Part shown: positions 1 to 8,252 of the stretch, in pieces
Numbering within the stretch: the stretch's first letter is position 1
How the letters are laid out: the number at the start of each line of letters is the position of its first letter
NCBI GenBank assembly: GCA_009911175.1
Contig: QXWX01000078.1
Location: 1 to 32,093 of the forward strand
DNA length: 32,093 nt
Reading direction: 5' to 3'
Source: Lachnospiraceae bacterium
Lineage (GTDB): Bacteria > Bacillota_A > Clostridia > Lachnospirales > Lachnospiraceae
Translations under genes and position numbers: made by a program
Notes under the pieces: model-generated
The model's database searches: none
Seen by the model: only the letters and a program-made list of their open reading frames with translations
What the model was told of the DNA's origin: nothing

Positions 1-68
1 CGGTATAGCTTGTACCTTACACCGTAGGACTTTCACCCACCGAATTCCAAGCCCTTAGCTGGGCGCAC
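1..68 (-). mobile_element. 5' end of a group II intron (partial, probably class C)
   Basis: Read on the minus strand from 68, the sequence begins GTGCGCCCAGC, then has a GGGC partner and, about 30 bases later, GGGTGAAAGTCC. This is the arrangement at the start of domain I of bacterial group II introns (GUGYGCCC...GGGUGAAAGUCC). The rest of the ribozyme and any reverse transcriptase would lie beyond the left edge of the window. The intron starts nine bases after the T-tract of an intrinsic terminator and runs in the same direction, the characteristic target of class C introns. The identification rests on about 65 bases of consensus only. Confidence 0.7.
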
Positions 69-76
69 CCTATAGA

Positions 77-111
77 ACGAAAAAGCTGCCATGCACCTCA
101 CATGACAGCTT
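77..111 (-). terminator. Intrinsic terminator of the seven-gene metabolic operon
   Basis: On the minus strand an 11-bp stem (AAGCTGTCATG with CATGGCAGCTT, one G-U pair) has a 7-base loop and is followed by a T-rich run (TTTTTCGTT). It lies about 55 bases after the stop of the flavoenzyme gene and closes the operon. The group II intron end begins just beyond it. Confidence 0.88.
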
Positions 112-164
112 CCTCCTGATCTGTTATAAACCATTCCCGATCACAATGCAGTATAGCAGATCCG

Positions 165-2138
165 CTACACCCGCATCGCCGAGTAATACCCTGTATTCAT
201 CGCGTCATAGATCTTCCCGACCTTCCCGCAGTCCCCGATGATATAGCACTCGTCCACCAGCTCCGCCAGTGCGTCCGCCTTTTCGCAAAGGGGCTTCAAT
301 CCCAGCGCGCACACCACCGTATCCGCTTCCAGAAGCAGCTCCTCTCCGTCCTTCTCACAGAGCACCCCTTCCGGCACCACGGCCTTGACCTTTGTATTCA
401 CATAACACTTAGCCGCCTTCTCCACCTCCGGCATCAGGCCGCCCCGGTAGAAGGAATTGACATCCTCCGCGATGGCCGGCTTCATCTCCACGATGGTGCA
501 TTCCTTCCCGTCATGGTGAAATCCGACGGCCGCTTCCGCTCCTACCAGGCCGCCGCCCATGATGACCACCTTCTGACCCAGCTTCTCAGGATGCAGCTCC
601 GCGTCTACAGCCATCACCACGTTTTTAGAATCCAGCCCCGGAATCGGCGGGCACAGTTCCTCGGAGCCAATCGCCACAAACAGCGCGTCCGGCGCAAATT
701 CCTTCACATAGTCCGGCGTCGCTTCCGTTCCCAGCAGCACCTTCACCCCGGCACGCTCCACCCGGCGCGCCAGCACATCGCAGAGCTTCCGGATATCTTC
801 CTTAAAATAAGCGGCTCCCGCCGGATGCAGGTTTCCGCCCAGCTTATCTGATTTTTCCGCCAATGTGACCTCATGTCCCCGCCGGGCGGCAGTGATGGCT
901 GCCTCCATCCCGGCCGGGCCTCCGCCCACGACCAGGACCTTCTTTTTCCGCTCCGGCTCCGCCTTCGGGCATTTCGCCGCAAGCTGCTGCCCCATGGTGG
1001 GATTCACCATACATTTTACCATCTCCAGCTCCACGGTGGAGCCGAAGCACTCGTAGCAGCGCAGACAGGGTGTGATATCATCCGCACGGCCCTCGTACGC
1101 TTTTTTCGGCAGATAAGGATCGGCCAGCACGGCCCTTCCGATCTCCACCGCATCGGCCTGCCCGGAGGCAATGATCTCCTCCATCTGGGCCGGGTCGTTT
1201 AAGGAGCCCACGCAGGCAACCGGGGTCTTCACATGCTTTTTGACGGCCGCCGCCAGATACACGTTGACCCCTCTCGGATAAAATGCGGAAGGATGGGTTC
1301 TGCAGAACATATCCGGGTCCTCATGGTTTCCGCAGGATACGTTGATCAGATCCACCTTGCCGTCGATCATCTCCGCCACCTTGACGCAGTCCTCCATCCC
1401 CAGGCCGATATCCGTCAGGTCGTCCCCGGAGATCCTCGCCTCAATCGGGAACTGGGGGCCCACCGCGTTTCTGACCGCCTCCACCGTCAGCAGGAAAAAT
1501 CTGGCCCGGTTTTCCAGGCTTCCTCCAAATTCATCCGTCCTCTGGTTCATCACCGGGGATAAAAACTGAGAAAACAGCCATCCATGGGCCGCATGCACCT
1601 GCACCATGTCAAATCCCGTCTCCTTGCACAGCTTCGCCGCTTTTCCATAGGACTCGATGATCTCATAGATCAGCTCCCTTGGCATCTCCTGCACCTCTCC
1701 CATGGGCGTCATTTCATGGCTGGGGCCGTAGGCCACCTCGCAGGTTGCCACATCCCCGCCCACGCTGACCAGTCCGCCGTATTTTCCGCCGTGGGACAAC
1801 TGGATATTGGCATAGGCTCCTGCGTTGTGGATGGCCCTCGCCGCCTCCGCCATACCCTGGCGCACGCCGAACGCATCCAGCTGAAGCTGTTTGTTGTGGG
1901 ACTTTCCGGTGGCCGAATGGATGATCGCCTCCCCATAAGTCACAACCGCCGCGCCCCCTTCGGCCTTTTCCTCCAGATAAGCGATCATCTCCGGTGTAAA
2001 ATGTCCGTTTAAGTCGATCATGCTGGGGCTGGTGGGCGCGCAGATGATGCGGTTTTTCATTCTGATGTTTCCGATCCTCAAAGGCGCAAACAGATGAGGA
2101 TACAGTTCTTTTCCTTTGCTGCAGCTTTTTTCCGCCAT
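165..2138 (-). CDS. NADH:flavin oxidoreductase / 2-enoate or 2,4-dienoyl-CoA reductase-like flavoenzyme
   Basis: The 657-residue protein has the layout of the FadH/2-enoate reductase/BaiCD group. An N-terminal old-yellow-enzyme TIM barrel (about 12–350) carries the HAAH pair at 182–185. An iron-sulfur cysteine set follows (C358, C361, C364, C376), then a Rossmann FAD/NAD(P) domain with VVGGGPAG near 403–410. Such enzymes pass electrons from NAD(P)H through FAD, 4Fe-4S and FMN to reduce a C=C bond conjugated to a carbonyl, in the cytoplasm. The spacing between the second and third cysteines (CxxCxxC) is one residue shorter than in FadH. The ATG at 2138 follows GGAAAGGAAGG. It is the last gene of the operon, 24 bases after the AraC-like gene. 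The substrate is not predictable; a steroid, bile acid, flavonoid or enoate are all possible. Confidence 0.9.
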   Translation of the reverse strand: MAEKSCSKGKELYPHLFAPLRIGNIRMKNRIICAPTSPSMIDLNGHFTPEMIAYLEEKAEGGAAVVTYGEAIIHSATGKSHNKQLQLDAFGVRQGMAEAARAIHNAGAYANIQLSHGGKYGGLVSVGGDVATCEVAYGPSHEMTPMGEVQEMPRELIYEIIESYGKAAKLCKETGFDMVQVHAAHGWLFSQFLSPVMNQRTDEFGGSLENRARFFLLTVEAVRNAVGPQFPIEARISGDDLTDIGLGMEDCVKVAEMIDGKVDLINVSCGNHEDPDMFCRTHPSAFYPRGVNVYLAAAVKKHVKTPVACVGSLNDPAQMEEIIASGQADAVEIGRAVLADPYLPKKAYEGRADDITPCLRCYECFGSTVELEMVKCMVNPTMGQQLAAKCPKAEPERKKKVLVVGGGPAGMEAAITAARRGHEVTLAEKSDKLGGNLHPAGAAYFKEDIRKLCDVLARRVERAGVKVLLGTEATPDYVKEFAPDALFVAIGSEELCPPIPGLDSKNVVMAVDAELHPEKLGQKVVIMGGGLVGAEAAVGFHHDGKECTIVEMKPAIAEDVNSFYRGGLMPEVEKAAKCYVNTKVKAVVPEGVLCEKDGEELLLEADTVVCALGLKPLCEKADALAELVDECYIIGDCGKVGKIYDAMNTGYYSAMRV

Positions 2139-2162
2139 GATTCCTTCCTTTCCGCGGTTTCC

Positions 2163-4559
2163 TCACATCCGGTACTGGTACTGGATGTCCAAAAGCCGGA
2201 TTTCCTGCGCCAGCAGAACGTTTTCCAGCTCCAGCACGCCGTCCGTCACCTCCACGGTTTTCATCTCCATGGTAGGAACCGCCCTCTTTTTCAGATATTC
2301 AATCTCGTCCTTGGCAAGCCCTTTGGCAAATTCCAGCTTCCGCCAAAGCTCCTGCGCATTTCCGTTATCCTGGTTCACATAATAGATCTTCACCAGGTAA
2401 TTTCCGTTTTTCATATTTTTCAGCGAAAATCTCAGTTCCAGCGGCTCCATATCCTCCAGGAACTGTTCCAGGTCTCCGATCTGGATCTCGTCCTCCTCGG
2501 TAAATACATACCGGGAAGAGAGTTTTTTATAATTATGGCTGGCGATCACATACCGGCCCCTGCCGTTGGTCGTCACCATGCTGTTTTCGTCCTTGGCCAT
2601 GACATACTGCTGCAGCCTGCCCAAAAACTGAAAGGCATAGAACGAAGGCTTCTTGATACCGTCCCTGGAGATCATGCCGGAGTCCCCGTTTAAGATGGAC
2701 CCCGAATCATAGTACTCCGAATAGATATCCAGTCCGTGCCAATAGGCCATAAAATCCACACAGCCTTCCATCTCCATACAGGTTTTCATTATATAGGCTC
2801 CCTGCTCGCAGCTGTCATTGAGTATATTCCGGTTGGATATGGTAAAATTCCATTCGTCAATATGGATCTCCGGAACCTGAAAATCCACTTCTTCCATCAT
2901 TTCCCGCAGGATCGCCACCTGGTTTTTCATATAATGTCCGTCAATGGACTTCCTCCCGTACCGCATCCCGGATTTCACCAGGGCGATATACTGGAATGAG
3001 CAAAATGATATAAAATCCGGCCTGCATGCCCTCTGCTTCCAGATCTTAAAAATATCTCTGGCTACCGGAGTCTCATACCCAAGGATCAGCCCGGCGCCGC
3101 CCACCCGAACCTCGGGCAGGATCTGCTTAAATGTCCGGTAAATGACTTCAAAATAGCGGTAGTACTCCCCGTCCTCCCCGGTCATCTGAAGCTGCGGGTC
3201 ATTCCAAAATTCAAAATACCAGCTTTCCACCTCATCCGCGCCGTACCGGTTCACCAGGTGCATACACAGCGTCCTGATGATCTCGCAGAACGTATCATAG
3301 GGGTAGATTCCGTCCTCCCGCTCCTCCTGCCGCAGGCACCGCTCCGGCGTATAGAGGAAGATCTCCGGTTTGTATCCCAGCTCAATATACGGCTTCATCT
3401 GGATATCCACCAGGAAATCCAGCACCAGGTCCAGCTTTCGGAAATTGTATCCCTCCCGCTCATCAAAACAGCTTTCACGGGTCAGCAGGTTCCAGATCCT
3501 TGCATAGACCATTCCGGTTTCCCTCTGGATCTCCCGAAGCTGGTTCTGTACCGCCGACTGCAGGATGCAGTAGGCTTCTCCCACGTTGACCGCCTTATTC
3601 CACAGCATGTCCCGGCTCTCGTATGTGGCCGCATCGGCCTCGCAGCCCTGGAAATGCTTTACCTCCGGCTCCTGCCGGTTTTCTCTTAATTTCAGATATT
3701 CCTGGATTCGCTGCCGGTTCTTCTCCTCCTGCTCCGGAGTGGGCTCCGGCTCCTGGTTCACATTCTGGATCTTCTTCCGGTACTCACTGGGGGATTCCCC
3801 ATGGATATCCCGGAATGCCTTGGTAAATGCCGCTGATGTGGGAAAGCCGTTGTCCAGCGCGATCCTGGTGATATTTTTATTTGTATAGATAAGTTCGTCC
3901 ACAGCATGGAACAGACGAACATTGTTCAGATATTCCAAAAAGGTCAGTCCCAGGTGTTTCTTTACATATTTTGAAAGGTACGCGTTGGACAGATACAGCT
4001 TTTCCGCCAGGTCATTCAGGCTGATCTGCCCCTGGTAATTGGCCTGGATATAGTTCTGGATCTGGCGCACCCGGACACGGTCCTGGGAATTTTCCAGATT
4101 AATGCGCACGTCATCCGCCTTGACCATAAAATTGCTGGTCAGAAGATGCAGTGTCTCAAAATAAAGGGACTGCAGATGGAGGGAGCCCTTGTCTTCTTTT
4201 TCAAAATACCGCTCCAGAATCCGGTCCAGCAAAACCCGCATGTCCTGGTAGGCATCATTTTTATCCGCCGCCGTATTGCACCAGAACATGAGCTGCATGG
4301 TCCCCATATATTCTGCCAGCAGGTGGAAGTCGATCTCAAACCGGGCGCCGAACATTTCCCTGGTTACGGTAATGGCATGGCTCTTATTCGCGTTGACTAC
4401 AATAAAGTCACCATTTTTTAATATGTAGAGAGCATCATCAATCTGAATCTCCATTTCGCCCTTAAGCACATAAAGGATCTCCAGGTTCTGATGGTAATGT
4501 GTTGCTTTCTCCGGACTCATAAGAAAATAAAACTGCATCAGTTTTCTGTCGTTTTCCAT
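2163..4559 (-). CDS. AraC-family regulator fused to a GH39-like domain
   Basis: The 798-residue protein has three parts. A cupin-like AraC sensor domain (about 15–80) contains HYHQNLEILYVLKGE. The AraC double helix-turn-helix lies at about 163–265 (LNDLAEKLYLSNAYLSKYVK, then ITRIALDNGF). A TIM-barrel domain like GH39 beta-xylosidases lies at about 310–660. In GH39 the acid/base glutamate sits in a WNEP motif; here it reads FWNDP (D454), a conservative loss. The nucleophile motif is kept as IDEWN (E569). It is therefore probably a sugar- or glycoside-sensing transcription factor rather than an efficient hydrolase. It sits in the middle of the operon, 14 bases from the MFS gene, and probably regulates it. 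The ATG at 4559 follows AGAAGAGGTAAAGGC. Confidence 0.88.
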   Translation of the reverse strand: MENDRKLMQFYFLMSPEKATHYHQNLEILYVLKGEMEIQIDDALYILKNGDFIVVNANKSHAITVTREMFGARFEIDFHLLAEYMGTMQLMFWCNTAADKNDAYQDMRVLLDRILERYFEKEDKGSLHLQSLYFETLHLLTSNFMVKADDVRINLENSQDRVRVRQIQNYIQANYQGQISLNDLAEKLYLSNAYLSKYVKKHLGLTFLEYLNNVRLFHAVDELIYTNKNITRIALDNGFPTSAAFTKAFRDIHGESPSEYRKKIQNVNQEPEPTPEQEEKNRQRIQEYLKLRENRQEPEVKHFQGCEADAATYESRDMLWNKAVNVGEAYCILQSAVQNQLREIQRETGMVYARIWNLLTRESCFDEREGYNFRKLDLVLDFLVDIQMKPYIELGYKPEIFLYTPERCLRQEEREDGIYPYDTFCEIIRTLCMHLVNRYGADEVESWYFEFWNDPQLQMTGEDGEYYRYFEVIYRTFKQILPEVRVGGAGLILGYETPVARDIFKIWKQRACRPDFISFCSFQYIALVKSGMRYGRKSIDGHYMKNQVAILREMMEEVDFQVPEIHIDEWNFTISNRNILNDSCEQGAYIMKTCMEMEGCVDFMAYWHGLDIYSEYYDSGSILNGDSGMISRDGIKKPSFYAFQFLGRLQQYVMAKDENSMVTTNGRGRYVIASHNYKKLSSRYVFTEEDEIQIGDLEQFLEDMEPLELRFSLKNMKNGNYLVKIYYVNQDNGNAQELWRKLEFAKGLAKDEIEYLKKRAVPTMEMKTVEVTDGVLELENVLLAQEIRLLDIQYQYRM

Positions 4560-4572
4560 GCCTTTACCTCTT

Positions 4573-5727
4573 CTAGGTTCTTTTCGTGCAGAGTATCACC
4601 GCCGCTGCCGCCGCCGTCATTCCGATCACAGCCAGCAGGTACACATGTGAGGTCGCCGTTTCCCCAAAGATCAGCTTCGAAGCCGTGTTCAGCACCGTCG
4701 GGGAAATGAACTGTCCGAAACAGTTTCCGCAGGTCAGGCAGGCTGCCGCCATGGCCGTGGCTGCAGGTTTTACAGCATTAGACACCTCCACCATGGCTGT
4801 CGGTATGAACATTCCCTGGGAAAATCCGCAGAAAACCGCTCCTGCAATGAGCATACCATAATTGGCCGGAAAAAGCATCACCAACAAACCGCCCACGGAA
4901 AAACTCAGCATTGCGATCGGAAGCGTATATTTCTTCGTGGCCTTTGTCACCGTCCCCAGAATCAGCCCCATGACGATCTGGGCCCCGGAAAATACGCCCG
5001 TCAGATTTCCGGATACCACCGTACTGCCTGCCAGGCTTCCGCCAAGGTGCATGGCGATGTTGGTGGAAAATGTAATCAAAAACAGCATTTCCAGCGCCCC
5101 AAGCGCCGTCACTGTCCAGACTCTTGGAGTCATCTCCAGCTTTTCCCCCTGTTCGGTCTTCACCGTCCCGGTATCCGGCAGGCAGAGCGCGATCAGGAGC
5201 ATGGAGATAAATCCGATGCTGTTGATAAAATAAGATTTTTCAAATCCAAATCCGCCCAGGAATCCGCCCACCGTCGTCACCACGACCATCCCGGCGCCTA
5301 CGCTGGCCGCCTGGATCCCCATGACGGCCACCCGTTCGTCGCCTTCAAAAAATTCCGCCACAACCGCCGTATTCAACGCGATCGCCAGCCCCAGCGAGAT
5401 GCCGTAGAGGGCCCGGGACGCGAACAGCAGCCAGAAGCTGTCCGCCAGAAAGGGAAGAAATCCCGTCACTCCGGCCACCAGCCCGGCAAATACCAGCAGC
5501 TTTTTCTTGCTGATCTTCATCACCAGAGCGCCGGAGATCAGCGCCACCACGATGGAAAGCAGGGTCGGCGCCGTCACCAGCATCTGTACCATGCTCACCC
5601 CGGCCTCCGGGAAATGCTTCTGGATCGGGCCCAGCACCGGCGACACGCAGAACTGCAGCCCCTGGATGAAGGAAATGGCGACGATGGTAATGATGATCTT
5701 TATCTTGTCTGTTTTACTCAATTTCAT
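4573..5727 (-). CDS. Major facilitator superfamily transporter
   Basis: The 384-residue protein is almost entirely hydrophobic, with about twelve predicted membrane helices. A motif-A-like loop between helices 2 and 3 (GALVMKISKKK) and a charged central loop (DTGTVKTEQGEKLEM, near 185–200) mark the two six-helix halves. This is the size and layout of a proton-driven single-component MFS carrier of the drug/metabolite or organic-acid type. It could import the substrate or export the product of the surrounding enzymes. The start ATG follows GTGAAAAAAAT, so the ribosome site is weak; the gene lies 24 bases after butyrate kinase and may be translated by coupling. The substrate cannot be read from the sequence. 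Confidence 0.88.
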   Translation of the reverse strand: MKLSKTDKIKIIITIVAISFIQGLQFCVSPVLGPIQKHFPEAGVSMVQMLVTAPTLLSIVVALISGALVMKISKKKLLVFAGLVAGVTGFLPFLADSFWLLFASRALYGISLGLAIALNTAVVAEFFEGDERVAVMGIQAASVGAGMVVVTTVGGFLGGFGFEKSYFINSIGFISMLLIALCLPDTGTVKTEQGEKLEMTPRVWTVTALGALEMLFLITFSTNIAMHLGGSLAGSTVVSGNLTGVFSGAQIVMGLILGTVTKATKKYTLPIAMLSFSVGGLLVMLFPANYGMLIAGAVFCGFSQGMFIPTAMVEVSNAVKPAATAMAAACLTCGNCFGQFISPTVLNTASKLIFGETATSHVYLLAVIGMTAAAAAVILCTKRT

Positions 5728-5751
5728 ATTTTTTTCACCCTGTTTTCTTCC

Positions 5752-6855
5752 TTATGCGAAGTCAAAGCCCTGGAAATTACAAACGCCGCTGTATGTTTTC
5801 ACGGCTTCCTTTCCGTCCAGCACACGCCCGGCTCCTGCCGCCATGGCTTCCATCTCAAATTCTCCCGGATAGGCGCAGACCGGCGCGATCCAGCCGCAGG
5901 CTTCCTTCACCTGGTTTACCAGATCCTGGTTGTAGACCATTCCGCCTCCCAGCAGAATCCCGTCCACCTTGCCGTGCAGCACTGCCGCCATAGAGCCGAT
6001 GCATTTTGTAATCTGGTAGATCATGGTATTCCACAGCATTTCGGCATAGGGATCGCCGTTTTCGGCACGCCTGGTCAGCTCCAGTGCATCCGAGATCCCG
6101 GTGTGGCTCACAAATCCGCCGCTTCTGGTGCAGAGCTTTTTCACCTCTTTTAAGTCTTTCCCTTCACAGTATTTCAGAAGATCCGCCGCACAGACACTGC
6201 CGCAGCGCGTGGGGGCCATGGGCCCTTCTCCGCCTACGATGTCAAATCCGTCCACCATCTTTCCGCCCCGGTGCGCAGAGATGGAGATTCCGCCTCCGAT
6301 ATGGCAGACTACAAAATTGCAGTCCTCATATGCCTTTCCCAGGCTTTCCGCATGGCGGATGGCCGTCTCTTTCAGGTTCAGTGCGTGGAGGTGGACCATC
6401 CGGTATACCCCTTTGATTCCGGTCATACGGGCCAGGTCCTGGAGCTCGTCCACATCCGGCGGGTTTACCGTATACGCTTTTGCGCCGTACATATCCGCAA
6501 ACTCCTTCGCAATGCTGGGGCCTAAGCATGCCGGATGGATCACCCCGTTGGCCGCGTGGATGGAATGATCCAGCACCAGTTCGTCGATGGCATAGGTGCC
6601 GCCGTCCATGGCCAGCAGTCCGCCGCCCCTTCCCACGCAGGCATCCAGCCCTCTCAGGTCGATCTGGTTTTCTTTCAAAAGCTGCCCGATCGTTTCCTTC
6701 CGATAGGCAAGCTGATCCGCAAGGGTCTCAAACTTCTCAAGAGCCCCGGCGTCATGGCTGACATTTGCGGAAAATACTTTTTTGTCCCCTTCAAACAGCG
6801 CAATCTTGGTCGATGTTGAACCGGGGTTCACCGTAAATACTTTATAATCACCCAT
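5752..6855 (-). CDS. buk: Butyrate kinase
   Basis: The 367-residue protein belongs to the acetate kinase/ASKHA fold and matches butyrate kinases throughout. It has the N-terminal phosphate loop NPGSTSTK (10–17), VGRGGGLLAMDGGTY, the mid-protein HIGGGISISAHRGGKMVDG and the C-terminal GGGMVYN. It makes ATP and a carboxylic acid from an acyl phosphate, classically butyryl phosphate, in the cytoplasm. Its start overlaps the end of the phosphate acyltransferase gene by 8 bases, so the two are translationally coupled, as expected for partners passing on an acyl phosphate. Branched-chain or other short acyl phosphates are possible substrates. Confidence 0.93.
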   Translation of the reverse strand: MGDYKVFTVNPGSTSTKIALFEGDKKVFSANVSHDAGALEKFETLADQLAYRKETIGQLLKENQIDLRGLDACVGRGGGLLAMDGGTYAIDELVLDHSIHAANGVIHPACLGPSIAKEFADMYGAKAYTVNPPDVDELQDLARMTGIKGVYRMVHLHALNLKETAIRHAESLGKAYEDCNFVVCHIGGGISISAHRGGKMVDGFDIVGGEGPMAPTRCGSVCAADLLKYCEGKDLKEVKKLCTRSGGFVSHTGISDALELTRRAENGDPYAEMLWNTMIYQITKCIGSMAAVLHGKVDGILLGGGMVYNQDLVNQVKEACGWIAPVCAYPGEFEMEAMAAGAGRVLDGKEAVKTYSGVCNFQGFDFA

Positions 6856-7861
6856 GCTGCTCCTCCTGTGCCGCCGCGCGAATCACCAGCATGGCCACGT
6901 TTCCAAGCATCTCATCCACCGGCGCGCTTCTGGAGAAGTCGCATACCGGCTGCGCGAAGCCCTGGAGCACCGGCCCGTAGGCATTGGCATGGCCGAAGAT
7001 CTGGATCAGCTTGACTCCGATATTTCCTGCATGGAGGTTGGGGAAGATGAGGACATTTGCCTTACCTGCCACTTCGCTCTCCCACTTAACCTTTTTGGCT
7101 GCCACTGCCGGGATGATGGCGGAATCCAACTGAAATTCCCCGTCCACCTTCACATCCGGACGGTATTCGCGCACCAGCTTTACCGCCTCCCGGACAACAT
7201 CCAGGCTTTCATGCTCTGCGCTTCCGCAGGTGGAAAAGGACAGCATGGCTACCCGGGGCTCCCAGCCAAGCAGATTTTTTACGGTGTCTGCGGAAGAAAT
7301 GGCGATGCCCGCCAGATCCTTTGCGTCAGGCTGGGCGGTAATGGCGCAGTCCGCCAGTCCCAGCATCTGCCCCTGGGGCCCGTCAAATCCCGGGATATCC
7401 GCAATCCCTAAGCTGGACACGCTCTCCACGCCTTCCTGCAGCCCTACGATTCCCATGGTTTCAAAAATCACATCTCCTGTAGAATATTCCTTTCCTGCAG
7501 CTACGCAGTCCACTTTATGCAGCTTTAAAAGGAACAGCGCGCAGCGCACCGGGTCTTTGGATTTCCTGGCAACCGCCTTGGCGGAAAAATCCTCATGTCC
7601 GGCCGTATATTCCTCTGCCAGCTTCAGGCGGTTTTCTTCCTCTGTATAATCAAAATAGTCGAATCCTGCCGTGGAGATCTGATGCTCCCCTGCCAGGCTT
7701 TCAATCGCTTCTGGCTTTCCCATCAGGACCGGAAAGCCAATCCCGGCCGCAGTGACCTGCTCCGCCGTGCGCAGGATATCCACATTCATAGCCTCCGGAA
7801 AAGCGACCCGCTTTGGGTTCTTTTTCGCTTTTTCCGTCATATTCTTGATAAATTCATTCAT
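6848..7861 (-). CDS. Phosphate acyltransferase (Pta/Ptb family, Pta-like)
   Basis: The 337-residue protein is a phosphotransacetylase-family enzyme that exchanges CoA for phosphate on an acyl-CoA to make acyl phosphate and CoA. Typical segments are VAFPEA near the N-terminus, MLSFSTCGSAEHE, DGEFQLDSAIIP, VAGKANVLIFPNLHAGNIG and a C-terminal DFSRSAPVDE. These resemble acetyl-type (Pta) enzymes more than short Ptb proteins, although the partner is a butyrate kinase. The start was set at 7861 (ATGAATGAATT) because AGGGAGAG lies just upstream; an in-frame start at 7897 lacks a site and adds a non-family sequence. Acyl-ACP as donor is an inference suggested only by the ACP gene next door. Confidence 0.9.
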   Translation of the reverse strand: MNEFIKNMTEKAKKNPKRVAFPEAMNVDILRTAEQVTAAGIGFPVLMGKPEAIESLAGEHQISTAGFDYFDYTEEENRLKLAEEYTAGHEDFSAKAVARKSKDPVRCALFLLKLHKVDCVAAGKEYSTGDVIFETMGIVGLQEGVESVSSLGIADIPGFDGPQGQMLGLADCAITAQPDAKDLAGIAISSADTVKNLLGWEPRVAMLSFSTCGSAEHESLDVVREAVKLVREYRPDVKVDGEFQLDSAIIPAVAAKKVKWESEVAGKANVLIFPNLHAGNIGVKLIQIFGHANAYGPVLQGFAQPVCDFSRSAPVDEMLGNVAMLVIRAAAQEEQHG

Positions 7862-7949
7862 GATACTCTCTCCCTGAGAGCGGTCGGGAAATGCCATGTC
7901 TCCGCAGCAAATCGTGTACCTGTTTCATTCCCCGCCCGCCCCGATTCTA

Positions 7950-8189
7950 TTATTCGTCAAGCAGCTCCGCTACATAATCCGCCGCTTCCCCGAAGGTCGC
8001 GCAGCGCTTAAAGTTCATATAGGGAACCTCCGCGTCAAATTCATCCTCCAAAAATGTGGTCATCTGTGAATAATGTGCGGACTTGGGATTCATGGACGCA
8101 AATTCCGTATCTCCGTTCAGTGTGGATGCGTCTGCTCCCCAGATTTTGCTTGCTTTCTCAATGATCTTTGCCAATACTTCTTCTCTCAT
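7950..8189 (-). CDS. Diverged acyl carrier protein
   Basis: The 79-residue acidic protein has the length and helix pattern of ACP. The classical DSL region is replaced by MNPKSAHY, with Ser37 aligning with the phosphopantetheine-bearing serine. The following FLEDEFDAEVP matches the conserved helix II/III segment (LEEEFD.EIP). It would carry a 4'-phosphopantetheine arm and an acyl group in the cytoplasm. The window also holds a holo-ACP synthase gene (11207), consistent with activation. It lies between the hydrolase (63 bases) and the phosphate acyltransferase (88 bases), inside a catabolic-looking operon with no fatty-acid or polyketide synthase genes, which is unusual. The ATG follows AGAAAGGAATATCAAATC. 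Confidence 0.78.
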   Translation of the reverse strand: MREEVLAKIIEKASKIWGADASTLNGDTEFASMNPKSAHYSQMTTFLEDEFDAEVPYMNFKRCATFGEAADYVAELLDE

Positions 8190-8252
8190 GATTTGATATT
8201 CCTTTCTTTTTTTATGTTCTATTCTCGGCCGGCGTTCACGCAGTTTTCCTCA

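Noticed and set aside
5047..6153. Long plus-strand open frame across the MFS and butyrate kinase genes
   Set aside because: It is a shadow of the two well-supported minus-strand genes; the His/Arg/Gln-rich product has no ribosome site and no domain.
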